64,000 nucleotides of DNA from Oscillospiraceae bacterium (lineage in GTDB: Bacteria; Bacillota; Clostridia; Oscillospirales; Ruminococcaceae): contig JAIKWY010000073.1 in NCBI GenBank assembly GCA_024684395.1, forward strand, positions 18,720 to 82,719, in the 5' to 3' direction. The notes under the pieces are model-generated. The model searched no databases and was not told where the DNA came from. It saw only the letters and a program-made list of their open reading frames with translations. Positions 8,033 through 17,244 of the stretch are shown here, piece after piece; position 1 is the first letter of the stretch; each line of letters begins with the position of its first letter. Position numbers and translations under genes: made by a program.

Positions 8033-11000
8033 ATGCAATTCTTTTCCCAGACCTTTGCCGAGCTGCCGGACTACCGCCGCATCACGGATGCGATCGAGAC
8101 AGGGAACACCCCGCTGTGCGTCACCGGTCTGTCTCTTGTCCACAAGGCACAGCTTGCGCTGACGCTTTCCGGGCGTGATGTCCCGCCGCTGCTGCTCGTC
8201 ACCGGCACCGAAGCCGAAGCCATCCGCCTTGTCTCCGACATCAATGCGATGGCAGGCGATACCGTCGCTCTGCACTTTCCGTCGAAGGAGCTGACCTTCA
8301 TCTCCGCCGAGAGCAAGTCCACCGAGTATGAGCACGAGCGCATCCGGGTGCTGTCCGCATTGCAGCGGGGCGAGATCCGCATCGCCGCCGCTTCCGTGGA
8401 AGCCGTGATGCAGCCGACGATCCCGCCCGAGAAGCTGCGGACATCCTTCCTCACCATCGACCAGAACAGCACCGTTGACCTGAAGGAGCTCACGTCACAG
8501 CTCGTGAAGGCAGGCTATGTCCGTGCCGAGAATGTCGAGGGCAAGGGGCAGTTCGCCGTGCGCGGCGCCATTGTGGACATCTTCCCCGTACAGGAGACAG
8601 CCCCCGTCCGCATGGAGCTCTGGGGCGACGAGATCGACACGCTGAGCTATTTCGACCCCGACAACCAGCGCCGTACCGATCCCGTGGAGCATGTCACCGT
8701 CTCGCCCGCCTCCGAGGTGCTCTTTGACCCGGAGGATCTGACGGAGCGCATCGAAGCCTTCTCCAAGAAGCTCCGTGGCAAGCACGCCGCCGAGATCCGG
8801 GAGAAGCTGCACCACGACACCGAGCGCCTTGCCTCCGGACTGTCGCTCATGAATGCGGATAAATACTACACGCTGCTCAATGATCCCGTCTACCTGACCG
8901 ACTACACGGACGGCGGGATCATCCTCTCCGAGCCGGCGGACATCCACCGCCAGAGTCAGGCAGTCACCGCCCAGCTCCGTGAGGATCTGACCGTCCTGTA
9001 TGAGGACGGCACCCTCTGCAAGGGGCTCGACGGCGGAATGCTGGACTACAACGCCTTGCAGGCAAAGCTCGAAGACCGCACCTGCGTCTATCTCAGCCAG
9101 TTCCTGCAGGGCAGCGAGCGCATCCCGTTCAAGCGCATCATCAGCATGGAAGCCCTCCAGAATGCCACCTGGGGCGGCGAGATCCGTCAGCTCTTGGAGG
9201 ACTTGCAGGAATATATCCGTGACCACTACCGCATCGTTCTGGCAGTCGGCAGCGAAAAGACGCTCCCCATCCTTGCCAAGGACTTGCAGGAGAGCGGCAT
9301 CCGCTGTGCCATCGCACAGGAGGATGACCTCTGCCCGCCCGGTGCCGTGCTCATCACGGCAAGGCAGATCAGCGGCGGCTTCTCCTACCCGGAAAACAAG
9401 ACCGCCCTCATCGTCCAGACCCGGATGCATTCCTCCCGCAAGCGCAAGCTCAAACACAAGACCGGCGTGGAGCTGCAAAGTCTCTCCGACCTGCATGAGG
9501 GCGACCTGGTGGTACATGCGCTCCACGGCGTGGGACGCTTCCTCGGCATCCATAAGCTCGAAATGGAGGGCATCACCAAGGACTATATCACCATCCAGTA
9601 CGCCGGCACGGAAAAGCTCTATGTCCCCGTCACCCAGCTCGACATGGTGACACGCTACACGGGCGCTGCGGATGAGACGCATGTCAAGCTCAACCGTCTG
9701 GGCTCGCCCCAGTGGCAGAAGACCTGCTCCAACGTCCGCAGGGCGGTCAAGGATATGGCAGAGCAGCTCATGAAGCTCTATGCCAAGCGGGAAAAGAGCC
9801 AGGGCTATGCATTCTTCCCCGATGACGAGATCCAGCGGGAATTTGAGGAGCGCTTCCCCTATGCCGAGACGGACGACCAGATCCGCAGCATCGACGAGAT
9901 CAAGGGCGACATGCAGCGCACCCGCCCGATGGATCGCCTGCTGTGCGGGGATGTTGGCTTCGGCAAGACCGAGGTGGCATTCCGTGCGGCGATGAAATGC
10001 GTCCTCTCCGACCGCCAGTGCGCCATCTTAGCGCCGACGACCGTTCTGGCGATGCAGCATTACCGCACGGCGCTCCAGCGCTTTGACCGGATGCCCGTCC
10101 GCATCGAGATGCTCTCCCGCTTCCGCACTGCCAAGGAGCAGAAGAAGATCCTCGAAGACCTCGAAAAGGGCAAGATCGACATCATCATCGGCACCCACCG
10201 CATCGTCCAGAAGGATGTGAAATTCCATGCGCTCGGCCTCGCCGTCATTGACGAGGAACAGCGCTTCGGCGTGGCGCATAAGGAGCGCTTCAAGGAGATG
10301 TTCGCCGGCATCGACGTGCTGACCCTCTCCGCAACGCCCATCCCCCGCACGCTGAATATGGCGCTCTCCGGCATCCGCGACATGAGCGTCCTTGCCGAAC
10401 CGCCGCAGGATCGCTATCCGGTGCAGACCTATGTCACCGAGTACCAGGAGGGTATCGTCATGCAGGCGATTGCAAGGGAACTGAAACGCGGCGGACAGGT
10501 GTACTATATCCATAACCGCATCGACACCATCCAGAACTGTGCCGGCAAATTGCAGGCGCTCTTCCCCGATGCCCATATCACCGCCGCACACGGCAGGCTC
10601 TCCGAGGAGGAGATGAGCGACATCTGGCAGCAGGTCGTGGACGGCGACATCGACATCCTCGTGTGTACGACCATCATCGAAACGGGCGTGGATGTGGCAA
10701 ATGTCAACACCCTCATCATCGAGGAATCCGACCGGCTCGGACTGTCCCAGCTCTACCAGCTCCGTGGACGTGTCGGACGCTCCAACAGACGTGCCTATGC
10801 CTATTTCCTGTTCAAGCGTGACAAGGTCCTGACCGAGGTCGCCGCCAAGCGCCTGGATGCCATGCGGGAGTTCACGCAGTTCGGCTCCGGCTTCCGCATT
10901 GCGATGCGGGATCTGGAGATCCGTGGTGCCGGCTCCATCCTCGGCGGCAGCCAGCACGGGCATATGGAAACGGTCGGCTATGACATGTACATGCAGATGC

Positions 11001-11485
11001 TCAGCGAAGCCATCTCCGAGGTCAAGGGCGAAAAAGTCCGCAAGGCAGCCAACTGCACCGTGGACATCCGCATCGAGGCATACATCCCGGAGAGCTACAT
11101 CAGCGGCACAGCGAACCGCATCGACATGTACCGGAAAATTGCGACTGTCCGGGATGTGAACGACCAGAGCGAGCTGATCGACGAGCTGATCGACCGCTAT
11201 GGCGAGCCTCCGAAGGCGATCCTCGGGCTGATCACGGTCTCGCTCCTGCGCAATTCGGCAGCAGCGCTCGGCATCACGGAGATCACGGAGCGCAGCGGCT
11301 CTCTGCAATTCTACATCGAGCAGCCCGACGGTGCCCAGATCGCCGCACTCTCGGCGAAATACGGCAGACGCATCCTGTTCTCCTGTGTCGGCAAGCCATA
11401 CATCGGCGTAAAGCTCCTCCCCGGTCAGGAGCCATCGGCACTCATGCAGGAAGTGGTCTTCACCATGAAGGACGCTGTTTCCTGA
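8033..11485 (+). CDS. mfd: Transcription-repair coupling factor
   Basis: 1150 residues, the usual length. Mfd displaces RNA polymerase stalled at lesions and recruits UvrA. The N-terminal UvrB-like region (residues 1-470) is followed by the RNA-polymerase-interacting CarD-like domain (LHEGDLVVHALHGVGRFLGI and DYITIQYAGTEKLYVPVTQL) and then the RecG-like translocase. Walker A is GDVGFGKTEVA, the DEEQ box lies in VIDEEQRFG, and later helicase motifs include LSATPIPRTLNMAL and QLRGRVGRSNRRAYAY. The C-terminal TRCF domain runs from about residue 1000. The start has AAGGGGGAGC upstream. Its long GC-rich antisense open frames are shadows. Confidence 0.96.
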   Translation: MQFFSQTFAELPDYRRITDAIETGNTPLCVTGLSLVHKAQLALTLSGRDVPPLLLVTGTEAEAIRLVSDINAMAGDTVALHFPSKELTFISAESKSTEYEHERIRVLSALQRGEIRIAAASVEAVMQPTIPPEKLRTSFLTIDQNSTVDLKELTSQLVKAGYVRAENVEGKGQFAVRGAIVDIFPVQETAPVRMELWGDEIDTLSYFDPDNQRRTDPVEHVTVSPASEVLFDPEDLTERIEAFSKKLRGKHAAEIREKLHHDTERLASGLSLMNADKYYTLLNDPVYLTDYTDGGIILSEPADIHRQSQAVTAQLREDLTVLYEDGTLCKGLDGGMLDYNALQAKLEDRTCVYLSQFLQGSERIPFKRIISMEALQNATWGGEIRQLLEDLQEYIRDHYRIVLAVGSEKTLPILAKDLQESGIRCAIAQEDDLCPPGAVLITARQISGGFSYPENKTALIVQTRMHSSRKRKLKHKTGVELQSLSDLHEGDLVVHALHGVGRFLGIHKLEMEGITKDYITIQYAGTEKLYVPVTQLDMVTRYTGAADETHVKLNRLGSPQWQKTCSNVRRAVKDMAEQLMKLYAKREKSQGYAFFPDDEIQREFEERFPYAETDDQIRSIDEIKGDMQRTRPMDRLLCGDVGFGKTEVAFRAAMKCVLSDRQCAILAPTTVLAMQHYRTALQRFDRMPVRIEMLSRFRTAKEQKKILEDLEKGKIDIIIGTHRIVQKDVKFHALGLAVIDEEQRFGVAHKERFKEMFAGIDVLTLSATPIPRTLNMALSGIRDMSVLAEPPQDRYPVQTYVTEYQEGIVMQAIARELKRGGQVYYIHNRIDTIQNCAGKLQALFPDAHITAAHGRLSEEEMSDIWQQVVDGDIDILVCTTIIETGVDVANVNTLIIEESDRLGLSQLYQLRGRVGRSNRRAYAYFLFKRDKVLTEVAAKRLDAMREFTQFGSGFRIAMRDLEIRGAGSILGGSQHGHMETVGYDMYMQMLSEAISEVKGEKVRKAANCTVDIRIEAYIPESYISGTANRIDMYRKIATVRDVNDQSELIDELIDRYGEPPKAILGLITVSLLRNSAAALGITEITERSGSLQFYIEQPDGAQIAALSAKYGRRILFSCVGKPYIGVKLLPGQEPSALMQEVVFTMKDAVS

Positions 11486-11486
11486 G

Positions 11487-11575
11487 GGGGTCAAGGGGGC
11501 GAAGCCCCCTTGAAAAACCATCCTCCCCCATTGGGGTAGGTGCCGCCGGACGGCGGCGGAGGGGGCAGCTTTTGC
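11487..11575 (+). repeat. GC-rich intergenic repeat, family A
   Basis: AAGGGGGCGAAGCCCCCTT hairpin, then CCTCCCCCATTGGGG, then GCCGCCGGACGGCGGCGG. It begins two bases after the mfd stop codon. Confidence 0.75.
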
Positions 11576-11621
11576 AGACCTTTCCGCTTCATACATACAT
11601 TTACATAGTGAGGTGACCCCT

Positions 11622-11924
11622 ATGGAATATGCTTTCTCCATCATCATGTTCATCTTCGGCGGCATCCTCCTGCTCTACGCAGGGGAGCTGGCGATCTTCA
11701 AGAGCCCGAAGCTCATCCCCCGGTCATACTCCGCCAAAATGAAGGATCCAAAGGGCTATACCGTACAGTTCGCCAAGGTCATCGTTTTAGTATCGCTGCC
11801 GTTTATCGCAGCGGGTGTCATCGGGCTGTTCCGGTGGTACATCCCGGCGGTGATCGTGCTGGTCGGCGGCTTTATCGGCGCATGTGCCGCAGCGGCGAAG
11901 CTGATGCAGGATCACATCGACTGA
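11622..11924 (+). CDS. Small membrane protein, unknown function
   Basis: 100 residues with three hydrophobic segments (about 4-22, 51-71 and 74-96) separated by a basic loop (FKSPKLIPRSYSAKMKDPKGYTVQF). The C-terminus ends AKLMQDHID. I do not recognise a named family with confidence; the layout resembles small DUF3784-like inner-membrane proteins. ATG 11622 is preferred to the GTG three codons upstream, because the GTGAGGTGA ribosome site overlaps that GTG. The GNAT-TrmN6 gene starts ten bases downstream, so the two are probably co-transcribed. Confidence 0.7.
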   Translation: MEYAFSIIMFIFGGILLLYAGELAIFKSPKLIPRSYSAKMKDPKGYTVQFAKVIVLVSLPFIAAGVIGLFRWYIPAVIVLVGGFIGACAAAAKLMQDHID

Positions 11925-11934
11925 GAGGTGAAGC

Positions 11935-13209
11935 ATGGAACTGAAACGCATCCATTTGCAGGATCCCGACTGCGACCTTGCCCGGGCGCTCAACCGGGAG
12001 GCATTCCCTGAAAACGAACGTGTCGAGATCGACGACCTCCTTGCCGATGAACAGGACGATACCGAGCTGCTTGGCATCTATGCGGACAGCCGCTTTGCCG
12101 GCTTCCTGTTCCTGCGGACGGCACCGGGGATCGTCTACCTCGCCTATTTTGCCGTATGCCCGGAGCTGCGCAGCCAGGGCATCGGCGGCAGAGCCTTGCA
12201 GATGCTGCGGGATTTTTACACAGACTCCCAGATCGTCGTGGAATTTGAAGCAAGCGACGACCGCAAGGAGGATCAGGCGATGCGCCTGCGGAGAAAGGCA
12301 TTCTACCTGCGCAGCGGCTTCTATGAAACAGGCTGGTTCCAGTACTACATGGAGGATGAGTTCGAGATCGCCTGCACCTCCAAAGAATTTGACAGGGCTC
12401 GCTTCGATGCCCTCATCGCCGCCATCCATGAGAAGGTGCCGTCGTTTGACCCCGTGCCCTACCGGAAGGACACGCCCATGCACCCCGAGCCCATCGGGGA
12501 CGGCGTCATCGTCTTCACATCCGAGGAACACCGTTTCGGCACGGATGCCTTCCTGCTGACGGCGTTCTCGCACTACAAGGCAAAGGACACAGCGGTCGAA
12601 TTCGGCACCGGCTGCGGCATCATTCCGCTGCTCATGCAGAAAAACCGCCCGCCCAAGTGCATCTACGCCCTTGATGTGCAGGAAAATGCCGTTGCACAGC
12701 TCCACGCCGGCATCGTCTCCACCCGCATCGGAGGAGAGATGCCCACGGGCATCCATCCCGTCTGCGCCGATCTGCGGGAGTTATGGGAAAACGCCCCGCT
12801 CGGCATGGTCGATCTGGTGCTCTGCAACCCGCCCTATCAGCCGCCCGGATCGGGCTTTGAAGCGGCGAATGCCTCCCAGCGCATCGCACGGCATGGGGTG
12901 CTGTGTACGCCGGAGGATGTCTGCAATGCAGCAGCAAAGCTCCTGAAGACCGGCGGACGCCTCTGCGTCTGCGGCAGACCGGAGCGCCTGCCGGACTATA
13001 TCTGCGCCATGCGGCAGGCAGGCACCGAGCCGAAACGTCTACAGCTCGTCCACAAGAATACCGAAAGCGAGCCCTGGCTCTTTCTGCTCGAAGGAAAACG
13101 CGGCGCGGCGCCCTTCCTGCGGATCGACCCGCCGTTCATCATGTACGAAAACGGCGAACTGACGCCGGAGGCTGCGGCGCTCTATACCAACGGCTCCACA
13201 AATCTCTGA
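11935..13209 (+). CDS. GNAT acetyltransferase fused to TrmN6-type tRNA1(Val) A37 N6-methyltransferase
   Basis: 424 residues in two parts. Residues 1-165 look like a GNAT N-acetyltransferase: substrate region, GIVYLAYFAVCPELRSQGIG (acetyl-CoA loop), and AFYLRSGFYETGW near the end. Residues 180-424 are a class I methyltransferase of the TrmN6/YfiC type: HRFGTDAFLLTAF, SAM loop VEFGTGCGIIPLL, and catalytic NPPY in LVLCNPPYQPPG. TrmN6 methylates A37 of tRNA1(Val). The protein is about 175 residues longer than stand-alone TrmN6. The frame is continuous, so this is a real fusion rather than a read-through. rsmI follows 19 bp later, the usual yabB-rsmI neighbourhood of Firmicutes. The role of the acetyltransferase part is unknown. 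Confidence 0.82.
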   Translation: MELKRIHLQDPDCDLARALNREAFPENERVEIDDLLADEQDDTELLGIYADSRFAGFLFLRTAPGIVYLAYFAVCPELRSQGIGGRALQMLRDFYTDSQIVVEFEASDDRKEDQAMRLRRKAFYLRSGFYETGWFQYYMEDEFEIACTSKEFDRARFDALIAAIHEKVPSFDPVPYRKDTPMHPEPIGDGVIVFTSEEHRFGTDAFLLTAFSHYKAKDTAVEFGTGCGIIPLLMQKNRPPKCIYALDVQENAVAQLHAGIVSTRIGGEMPTGIHPVCADLRELWENAPLGMVDLVLCNPPYQPPGSGFEAANASQRIARHGVLCTPEDVCNAAAKLLKTGGRLCVCGRPERLPDYICAMRQAGTEPKRLQLVHKNTESEPWLFLLEGKRGAAPFLRIDPPFIMYENGELTPEAAALYTNGSTNL

Positions 13210-13228
13210 AACAGGGGGAATCAACACC

Positions 13229-14053
13229 ATGAGCGGAACACTATACGTCACCGGCACACCCATCGGCAATTTGGAGGATATCACCCTCCGGCAGCAGCGC
13301 ATCCTTGGCGAGGTGGATTTCATCGCCGCTGAGGATACCCGTGTCACACGGGGCTTGCTCACGCATCTGGGGCTGAATACGCCGCTGGTGAGCTGCCATG
13401 AGCATTCGGACATGCGCAGCATCGAGCATATCGCCGACCGCATCGCAGCGGGGGAGAACTGCGCCGTCGTGACCGATGCCGGGATGCCCTGCATCTCCGA
13501 TCCGGGTGAGGTGCTCGTGCGGATCTGCCGGGAGCGTGGCATCAAGGTGGAATCCGTCCCGGGGCCGTCCGCCGTTGTGACAGCGCTGAGCGTTTCGGGC
13601 GGGAGCACGGACGTGTTCTCGTTCTATGCCTTTCTGCCGGCGGATAAGAAGCCGAGAGCAGCGGCATTGCAGGCGCTCTCCTATGAGCATCGGACATGCG
13701 TGCTGTACGAAGCCCCCCACAGGCTCTGCCGCACGATCGACGACCTGGCAGCAGCCCTCGGCACGGAGCGTGTCTGCTCGTTCTGCCGGGAGCTGACCAA
13801 GCTGCATGAGGAAGTCCTCCGCATGACCCTGGGCGAAGCGCAGGCATATTATGCAGAACATGCCCCCCGCGGCGAATTCGTGCTGGTGCTGGACGGCGCC
13901 CCGGAGGAGAAGGAAGTCCTGACGCTGGAGGATGCCGTCTCGGTCGCACAGGCATACATCGCCCAGGGCATGTCCGGCTCCGCCGCCGCCAAGCTTGCAG
14001 CGAAAGAGACCGGCGTCCCGAAACAGGAGATCTATCGGGCATTGCATGAGTAA
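13229..14053 (+). CDS. rsmI: 16S rRNA (cytidine-1402 2'-O)-methyltransferase
   Basis: 274 residues, normal length. RsmI 2'-O-methylates C1402 in the ribosomal P site. It is a tetrapyrrole-methylase-fold enzyme: YVTGTPIGNLEDIT at the N-terminus, EDTRVTRGLL, VTDAGMPCISDPG (SAM loop), VPGPSAVVTALSVSG, and FYAFLPADKKPR. The C-terminal helical part ends KETGVPKQEIYRALHE. It follows the TrmN6 fusion, giving a tRNA/rRNA modification pair. The start has GGGGGAATC upstream. Confidence 0.95.
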   Translation: MSGTLYVTGTPIGNLEDITLRQQRILGEVDFIAAEDTRVTRGLLTHLGLNTPLVSCHEHSDMRSIEHIADRIAAGENCAVVTDAGMPCISDPGEVLVRICRERGIKVESVPGPSAVVTALSVSGGSTDVFSFYAFLPADKKPRAAALQALSYEHRTCVLYEAPHRLCRTIDDLAAALGTERVCSFCRELTKLHEEVLRMTLGEAQAYYAEHAPRGEFVLVLDGAPEEKEVLTLEDAVSVAQAYIAQGMSGSAAAKLAAKETGVPKQEIYRALHE

Positions 14054-14067
14054 TAGGCAGCCAATGA

Positions 14068-14160
14068 GAAAAAGCGGGTTTAAGGGTGCGCAGCCCCGCC
14101 CAAAATCCTCCCCCTTTGGGGGAGGTGCCGCCGAATGGCGGCGGAGGGGGGCGGCATACG
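14068..14160 (+). repeat. GC-rich intergenic repeat, family A
   Basis: AAAGCGGGTTTAAGGGTGCG arm, then CTCCCCCTTTGGGGGAG, then GCCGCCGAATGGCGGCGG. It lies between rsmI and the corA promoter. Confidence 0.75.
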
Positions 14161-14193
14161 GGAGAATTGCCCTGAAAAAATCCCCGAACCCCC

Positions 14194-14222
14194 TTGCCAA
14201 ATCCGAAAAACAGTGCTATAAT
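14194..14222 (+). promoter_or_regulatory. Promoter of the corA transcript
   Basis: TTGCCA, 17-bp spacer, extended -10 TGC then TATAAT. The leader to the corA start is about 90 nt and contains a well-initiated small ORF. Confidence 0.65.
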
Positions 14223-14263
14223 ATATAAGATAGGTGCAACAGCGCCAAACTGGAGGTGAGATC

Positions 14264-14377
14264 ATGAGTACAGACCCTTGCGGGCGAAAACGGACAAATC
14301 TGAAAGGTGGTAACGTTACCCATGATCCATTTCTACCAGACACAGGACAATATTGTCCGGGAGGTCGAACAGCCTGA
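14264..14377 (+). CDS. Candidate 37-residue leader peptide overlapping the corA start
   Basis: An ATG seven bases after a strong GGAGGTGAG site opens a 37-codon frame: MSTDPCGRKRTNLKGG, then NVTHDPFLPDTGQYCPGGRTA and TGA. It overlaps the first 56 bases of corA in another frame. Its initiation site is better than that of corA, and corA's own Shine-Dalgarno (AAAGGTGG) lies inside it. Translation of the leader must therefore influence access to the corA start. The known precedent is the proline-rich MgtL peptide controlling mgtA in Salmonella; this peptide has four prolines but no sequence match I recognise. Whether it is expressed is inference. Confidence 0.45.
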   Translation: MSTDPCGRKRTNLKGGNVTHDPFLPDTGQYCPGGRTA

Positions 14378-15251
14378 ACCGGGCTGTTGGATCTCTGTTG
14401 TCGATCCGACTGCGCAGGAAGTGCAGAATCTGATCGAGACCTATGGACTGGACAGCGGCTTTGTGCGTTCCTCGCTCGATGAAGAGGAAAGCTCCCGTAT
14501 CGAACGTGAAGATGACCAGACGCTCATCATCGTCGATACAGCCGTATCCGAGATCCAGACAGAGGAGACCATCCTCTTTTTCACGGTGCCGCTCGGCATC
14601 ATCATCACGGATGACTATGTGTTCACCATCTCGCTGCGGGACAACCGTGTGCTGCACGACATGGCAGAGGGCGTGATCCGTGGTGTCCAGACGTGGATGA
14701 AGACCCGCTTCGTGATGCAGCTCCTGCTGCGCATCACAGCTGTCTATCTACAGGACTTAAAGCAGATCGACAAGACCAGCCAGGTCATGGAGCTCAAGCT
14801 CAGCGGTGCGATGAAGAACCAGGAGCTGATCCAGATGCTCGAGCTGGAAAAGTCCCTCGTGTACTTCTCTACCTCTTTGAAGGCGAATGAAGTCACGATC
14901 GAGAAGCTGCTCCGTGGCAGAACGATCAAGCTCTATGAGGAGGATCAGGATCTTCTGGAAGATGTATTGATCGAGGTGCGGCAGGCGATCGAGATGAGCA
15001 ATATCTACTCCGGCATCATCTCGAGCATGGTCGAAGCCTTCGGTTCGGTCATCTCCAACAACCTGAACTTCGTCATGTGGCGGCTGACCGTTGTGACCAT
15101 CATCATGTCGATCCCGACGATGGTATTCAGCTTCTACGGCATGAACACGCCGGATCTCCCGTTCCCGACAACGCCCTTCACGCTGCTGGTATCCATCGTC
15201 CCGACGGTGCTCTGTGCAGTGCTGATGCTGAAAAACAGCAAGTACAAGTAA
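14322..15251 (+). CDS. corA: CorA-family Mg2+/divalent cation channel
   Basis: 309 residues. A cytoplasmic N-terminal funnel domain with a long helix (residues about 130-240) is followed by two C-terminal transmembrane helices. The family-defining GMN motif is in SFYGMNTPDLPFP at the end of the first helix. CorA proteins are homopentameric Mg2+ channels (some transport Co2+ or Ni2+). ATG 14322 is chosen because AAAGGTGG lies 12 bases upstream; an earlier GTG lies inside that site. It is transcribed from its own promoter with a leader ORF and ends at a strong hairpin terminator. Confidence 0.92.
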   Translation: MIHFYQTQDNIVREVEQPEPGCWISVVDPTAQEVQNLIETYGLDSGFVRSSLDEEESSRIEREDDQTLIIVDTAVSEIQTEETILFFTVPLGIIITDDYVFTISLRDNRVLHDMAEGVIRGVQTWMKTRFVMQLLLRITAVYLQDLKQIDKTSQVMELKLSGAMKNQELIQMLELEKSLVYFSTSLKANEVTIEKLLRGRTIKLYEEDQDLLEDVLIEVRQAIEMSNIYSGIISSMVEAFGSVISNNLNFVMWRLTVVTIIMSIPTMVFSFYGMNTPDLPFPTTPFTLLVSIVPTVLCAVLMLKNSKYK

Positions 15252-15258
15252 AACGAAT

Positions 15259-15289
15259 GCGCCCTTTTCATCGGAAAGGGGCGCTTTTT
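15259..15289 (+). terminator. corA terminator
   Basis: GCGCCCTTTTC / GAAAGGGGCGC stem-loop followed by TTTTTG, eight bases after the corA stop codon. Confidence 0.8.
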
Positions 15290-15297
15290 GTATGCAA

Positions 15298-15452
15298 TAT
15301 AGCCCCGCAATATAGCCCCCTCCCCCGAGGGGAGGGGGTTGGGGGTGGGGGCGATCGGATCCGGGTGCAGGGCGTCAGCCCTGCCGGGGTTCCGGGGCGG
15401 AGCCCCGCAATATAGCCCCCTCCCTGTGGGGAGGGGGTTGGGGGTGGGGGCA
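15298..15452. repeat. Pyrimidine/purine-rich repeat (family B), two direct copies
   Basis: Two copies of GCAATATAGCCCCCTCCC, each followed by a GGGG turn and GGAGGGGGTTGGGGGTGGGG, starting at 15308 and 15408. A short CAGGGCGTCAGCCCTG hairpin lies between them. Related blocks occur at 59600-59725 and 61256-61335. The G-runs could form quadruplexes. Confidence 0.7.
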
Positions 15453-15611
15453 ATTTTCACATTACCCCTCACACAAATTCCGCATTTTTACCCGTTGCTT
15501 TAATCTGTTTTTTTGGTAGCTATCATTTTTCTATCACAAATCAGAGTATAATAATACTTGTAAACAGAAAACACATCAGCGAAACGCTGAACGATAGAAA
15601 GGATGGTTCCT

Positions 15612-17141
15612 ATGATGAACAACCAGAATGATCAGAACAACATGAACAACCAGAACGGCTACCAGCAGGGCGGCTATCCGCAGCAGGGCGGTTATCAGCA
15701 GGGTGGTTATCAGCAGGACAGCTATCCGCAGAACGGCGGTTATCAGCAGAACGGCTACCAGCAGGGCTACAATTATTATGATGATTCCGAGGGCACCAGC
15801 AACTATGTCAATATGTACTCCGATCCGGAGCGTCCCGTTAAGAAGAACGGCGGCAAGGGCTTCCTGAAGGTGGTCGCAGCCGTTGCAGCACTGGCGATCG
15901 TCTCCGTTTCCTCCATCGAGGTGTACAAGCTCTTCGGTAAGGACTCCCGCACAGCCGACTGGGGCAGTTCCGCCGCCAGCAGTGAGCTGACCGCCGAGGT
16001 CGAGGAGACCGAGGCGCAGACCGAGGCTGCCACCTCCGGCGAATCCAGCACCGCAGCCGCAGCCGTGGCAGGCGGCTCCAAGGGCGCATGGATCACCATG
16101 GCAGCACCGGAAGGCTCCCTGACCATCCCGGAGATCGTCAATAAGGCGCTCCCGTCCGTTGTCGGCATCAGTTCGACCTTTGAGGCTGACACAAGTGGCC
16201 TGGGCGGCAGCTACTGGGGCTTCAACTTCTACGGCGGCAATAACTACGGCACCCAGAAGCAGCGCATGACTGCGACCGGCACCGGCATCGTCATGAGCGA
16301 GGACGGCTATATCATCACCAATGCACACGTCATCTATGACAGTGATTCGAGCTATAAGGCAGGCAAGGCAGTCGCCGTGAGCGTTGTCATGGGCGACGAG
16401 AACGAGACCGAGTATGAAGCACAGATCGTCGGCTACGACATCCAGACAGACCTTGCCGTCCTGAAGATCGATGCCACCGGTCTGACCCCGGCAGAGTTCG
16501 GCAACAGCGATGACCTCCAGGTCGGCGAGATGGTCGTTGCCATCGGCAACCCGCTTGGCTTCGAGCTGTTCGGTACCACCACCTGCGGCATCGTATCCGC
16601 ACTGAATCGTAACGTCACCATCGACGAGCGTGAGATGACCCTCATCCAGACCGATGCAGCCATCAACTCCGGCAACTCCGGCGGCCCGCTGCTCAACGGC
16701 TATGGCCAGGTGGTCGGCATCAACTCCGCAAAAATGGCGAGCAGCTACGGCTCCGCAAGCGTTGAGGGTCTGTGCTTTGCCATCCCGATCTCCAGCGCCA
16801 AGGACATCATCAACGACCTCATCAACACCGGCTATGTAACAGGCCGTCCGCAGCTCGGCATCACCGGCGCAGACATCACCGAGGCTGATTCCCAGCGCTT
16901 CGGCGTACCGCAGGGCGTCTATGTCCTCAGCGTGGCAGATGATTCCGCAGCCGCAGAGGCAGGGCTCCTCCAGGGCGACGTCATCACCGAGATCTGCGGC
17001 GAGACCATCACCACGATGGATGAGCTCAACAAGGTGAAGAATGAGCACACCGCCGGCGAGACCATCACACTCAAGGTATACCGCAGCGGCGAGACCTTTG
17101 AGACCCGCCTGACCCTCCAGGAAGCACAGGCGACAAACTGA
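15612..17141 (+). CDS. HtrA/DegP-like membrane-anchored serine protease with PDZ domain
   Basis: About 509 residues. The first 60 are a low-complexity Q/N/G/Y-rich cytoplasmic tail, followed by basic residues and one transmembrane helix (FLKVVAAVAALAIVSVSS), then a Thr/Glu/Ala linker. The trypsin-like domain has all three catalytic residues: His in IITNAHVIYD, Asp in TDLAVLKID, and Ser in AINSGNSGGPLLNG. A PDZ domain (LGITGADITE through GETFETRL) closes the protein. HtrA proteases remove misfolded envelope proteins. ATG 15612 (or the adjacent 15615) is favoured by AAAGGATGG; the frame is open three codons earlier. A TATAAT at 15547 probably serves as -10. The downstream region contains two terminator hairpins. 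Confidence 0.93.
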   Translation: MMNNQNDQNNMNNQNGYQQGGYPQQGGYQQGGYQQDSYPQNGGYQQNGYQQGYNYYDDSEGTSNYVNMYSDPERPVKKNGGKGFLKVVAAVAALAIVSVSSIEVYKLFGKDSRTADWGSSAASSELTAEVEETEAQTEAATSGESSTAAAAVAGGSKGAWITMAAPEGSLTIPEIVNKALPSVVGISSTFEADTSGLGGSYWGFNFYGGNNYGTQKQRMTATGTGIVMSEDGYIITNAHVIYDSDSSYKAGKAVAVSVVMGDENETEYEAQIVGYDIQTDLAVLKIDATGLTPAEFGNSDDLQVGEMVVAIGNPLGFELFGTTTCGIVSALNRNVTIDEREMTLIQTDAAINSGNSGGPLLNGYGQVVGINSAKMASSYGSASVEGLCFAIPISSAKDIINDLINTGYVTGRPQLGITGADITEADSQRFGVPQGVYVLSVADDSAAAEAGLLQGDVITEICGETITTMDELNKVKNEHTAGETITLKVYRSGETFETRLTLQEAQATN

Positions 17142-17170
17142 CCCTTAAAAACATGACCATCTCTCTCAAA

Positions 17171-17216
17171 GGGCGGTCACTTCACTGGATCGCAGGTGAT
17201 CGCCCTCTTTTCCCCC
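17171..17216 (+). terminator. htrA terminator
   Basis: GGGCGGTCAC...GGTGATCGCCC stem followed by TCTTTTCC, about 30 bp after the protease stop. Confidence 0.65.
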
Positions 17217-17244
17217 TTAGATTTCCTTTCTTATAGATGTGGGT

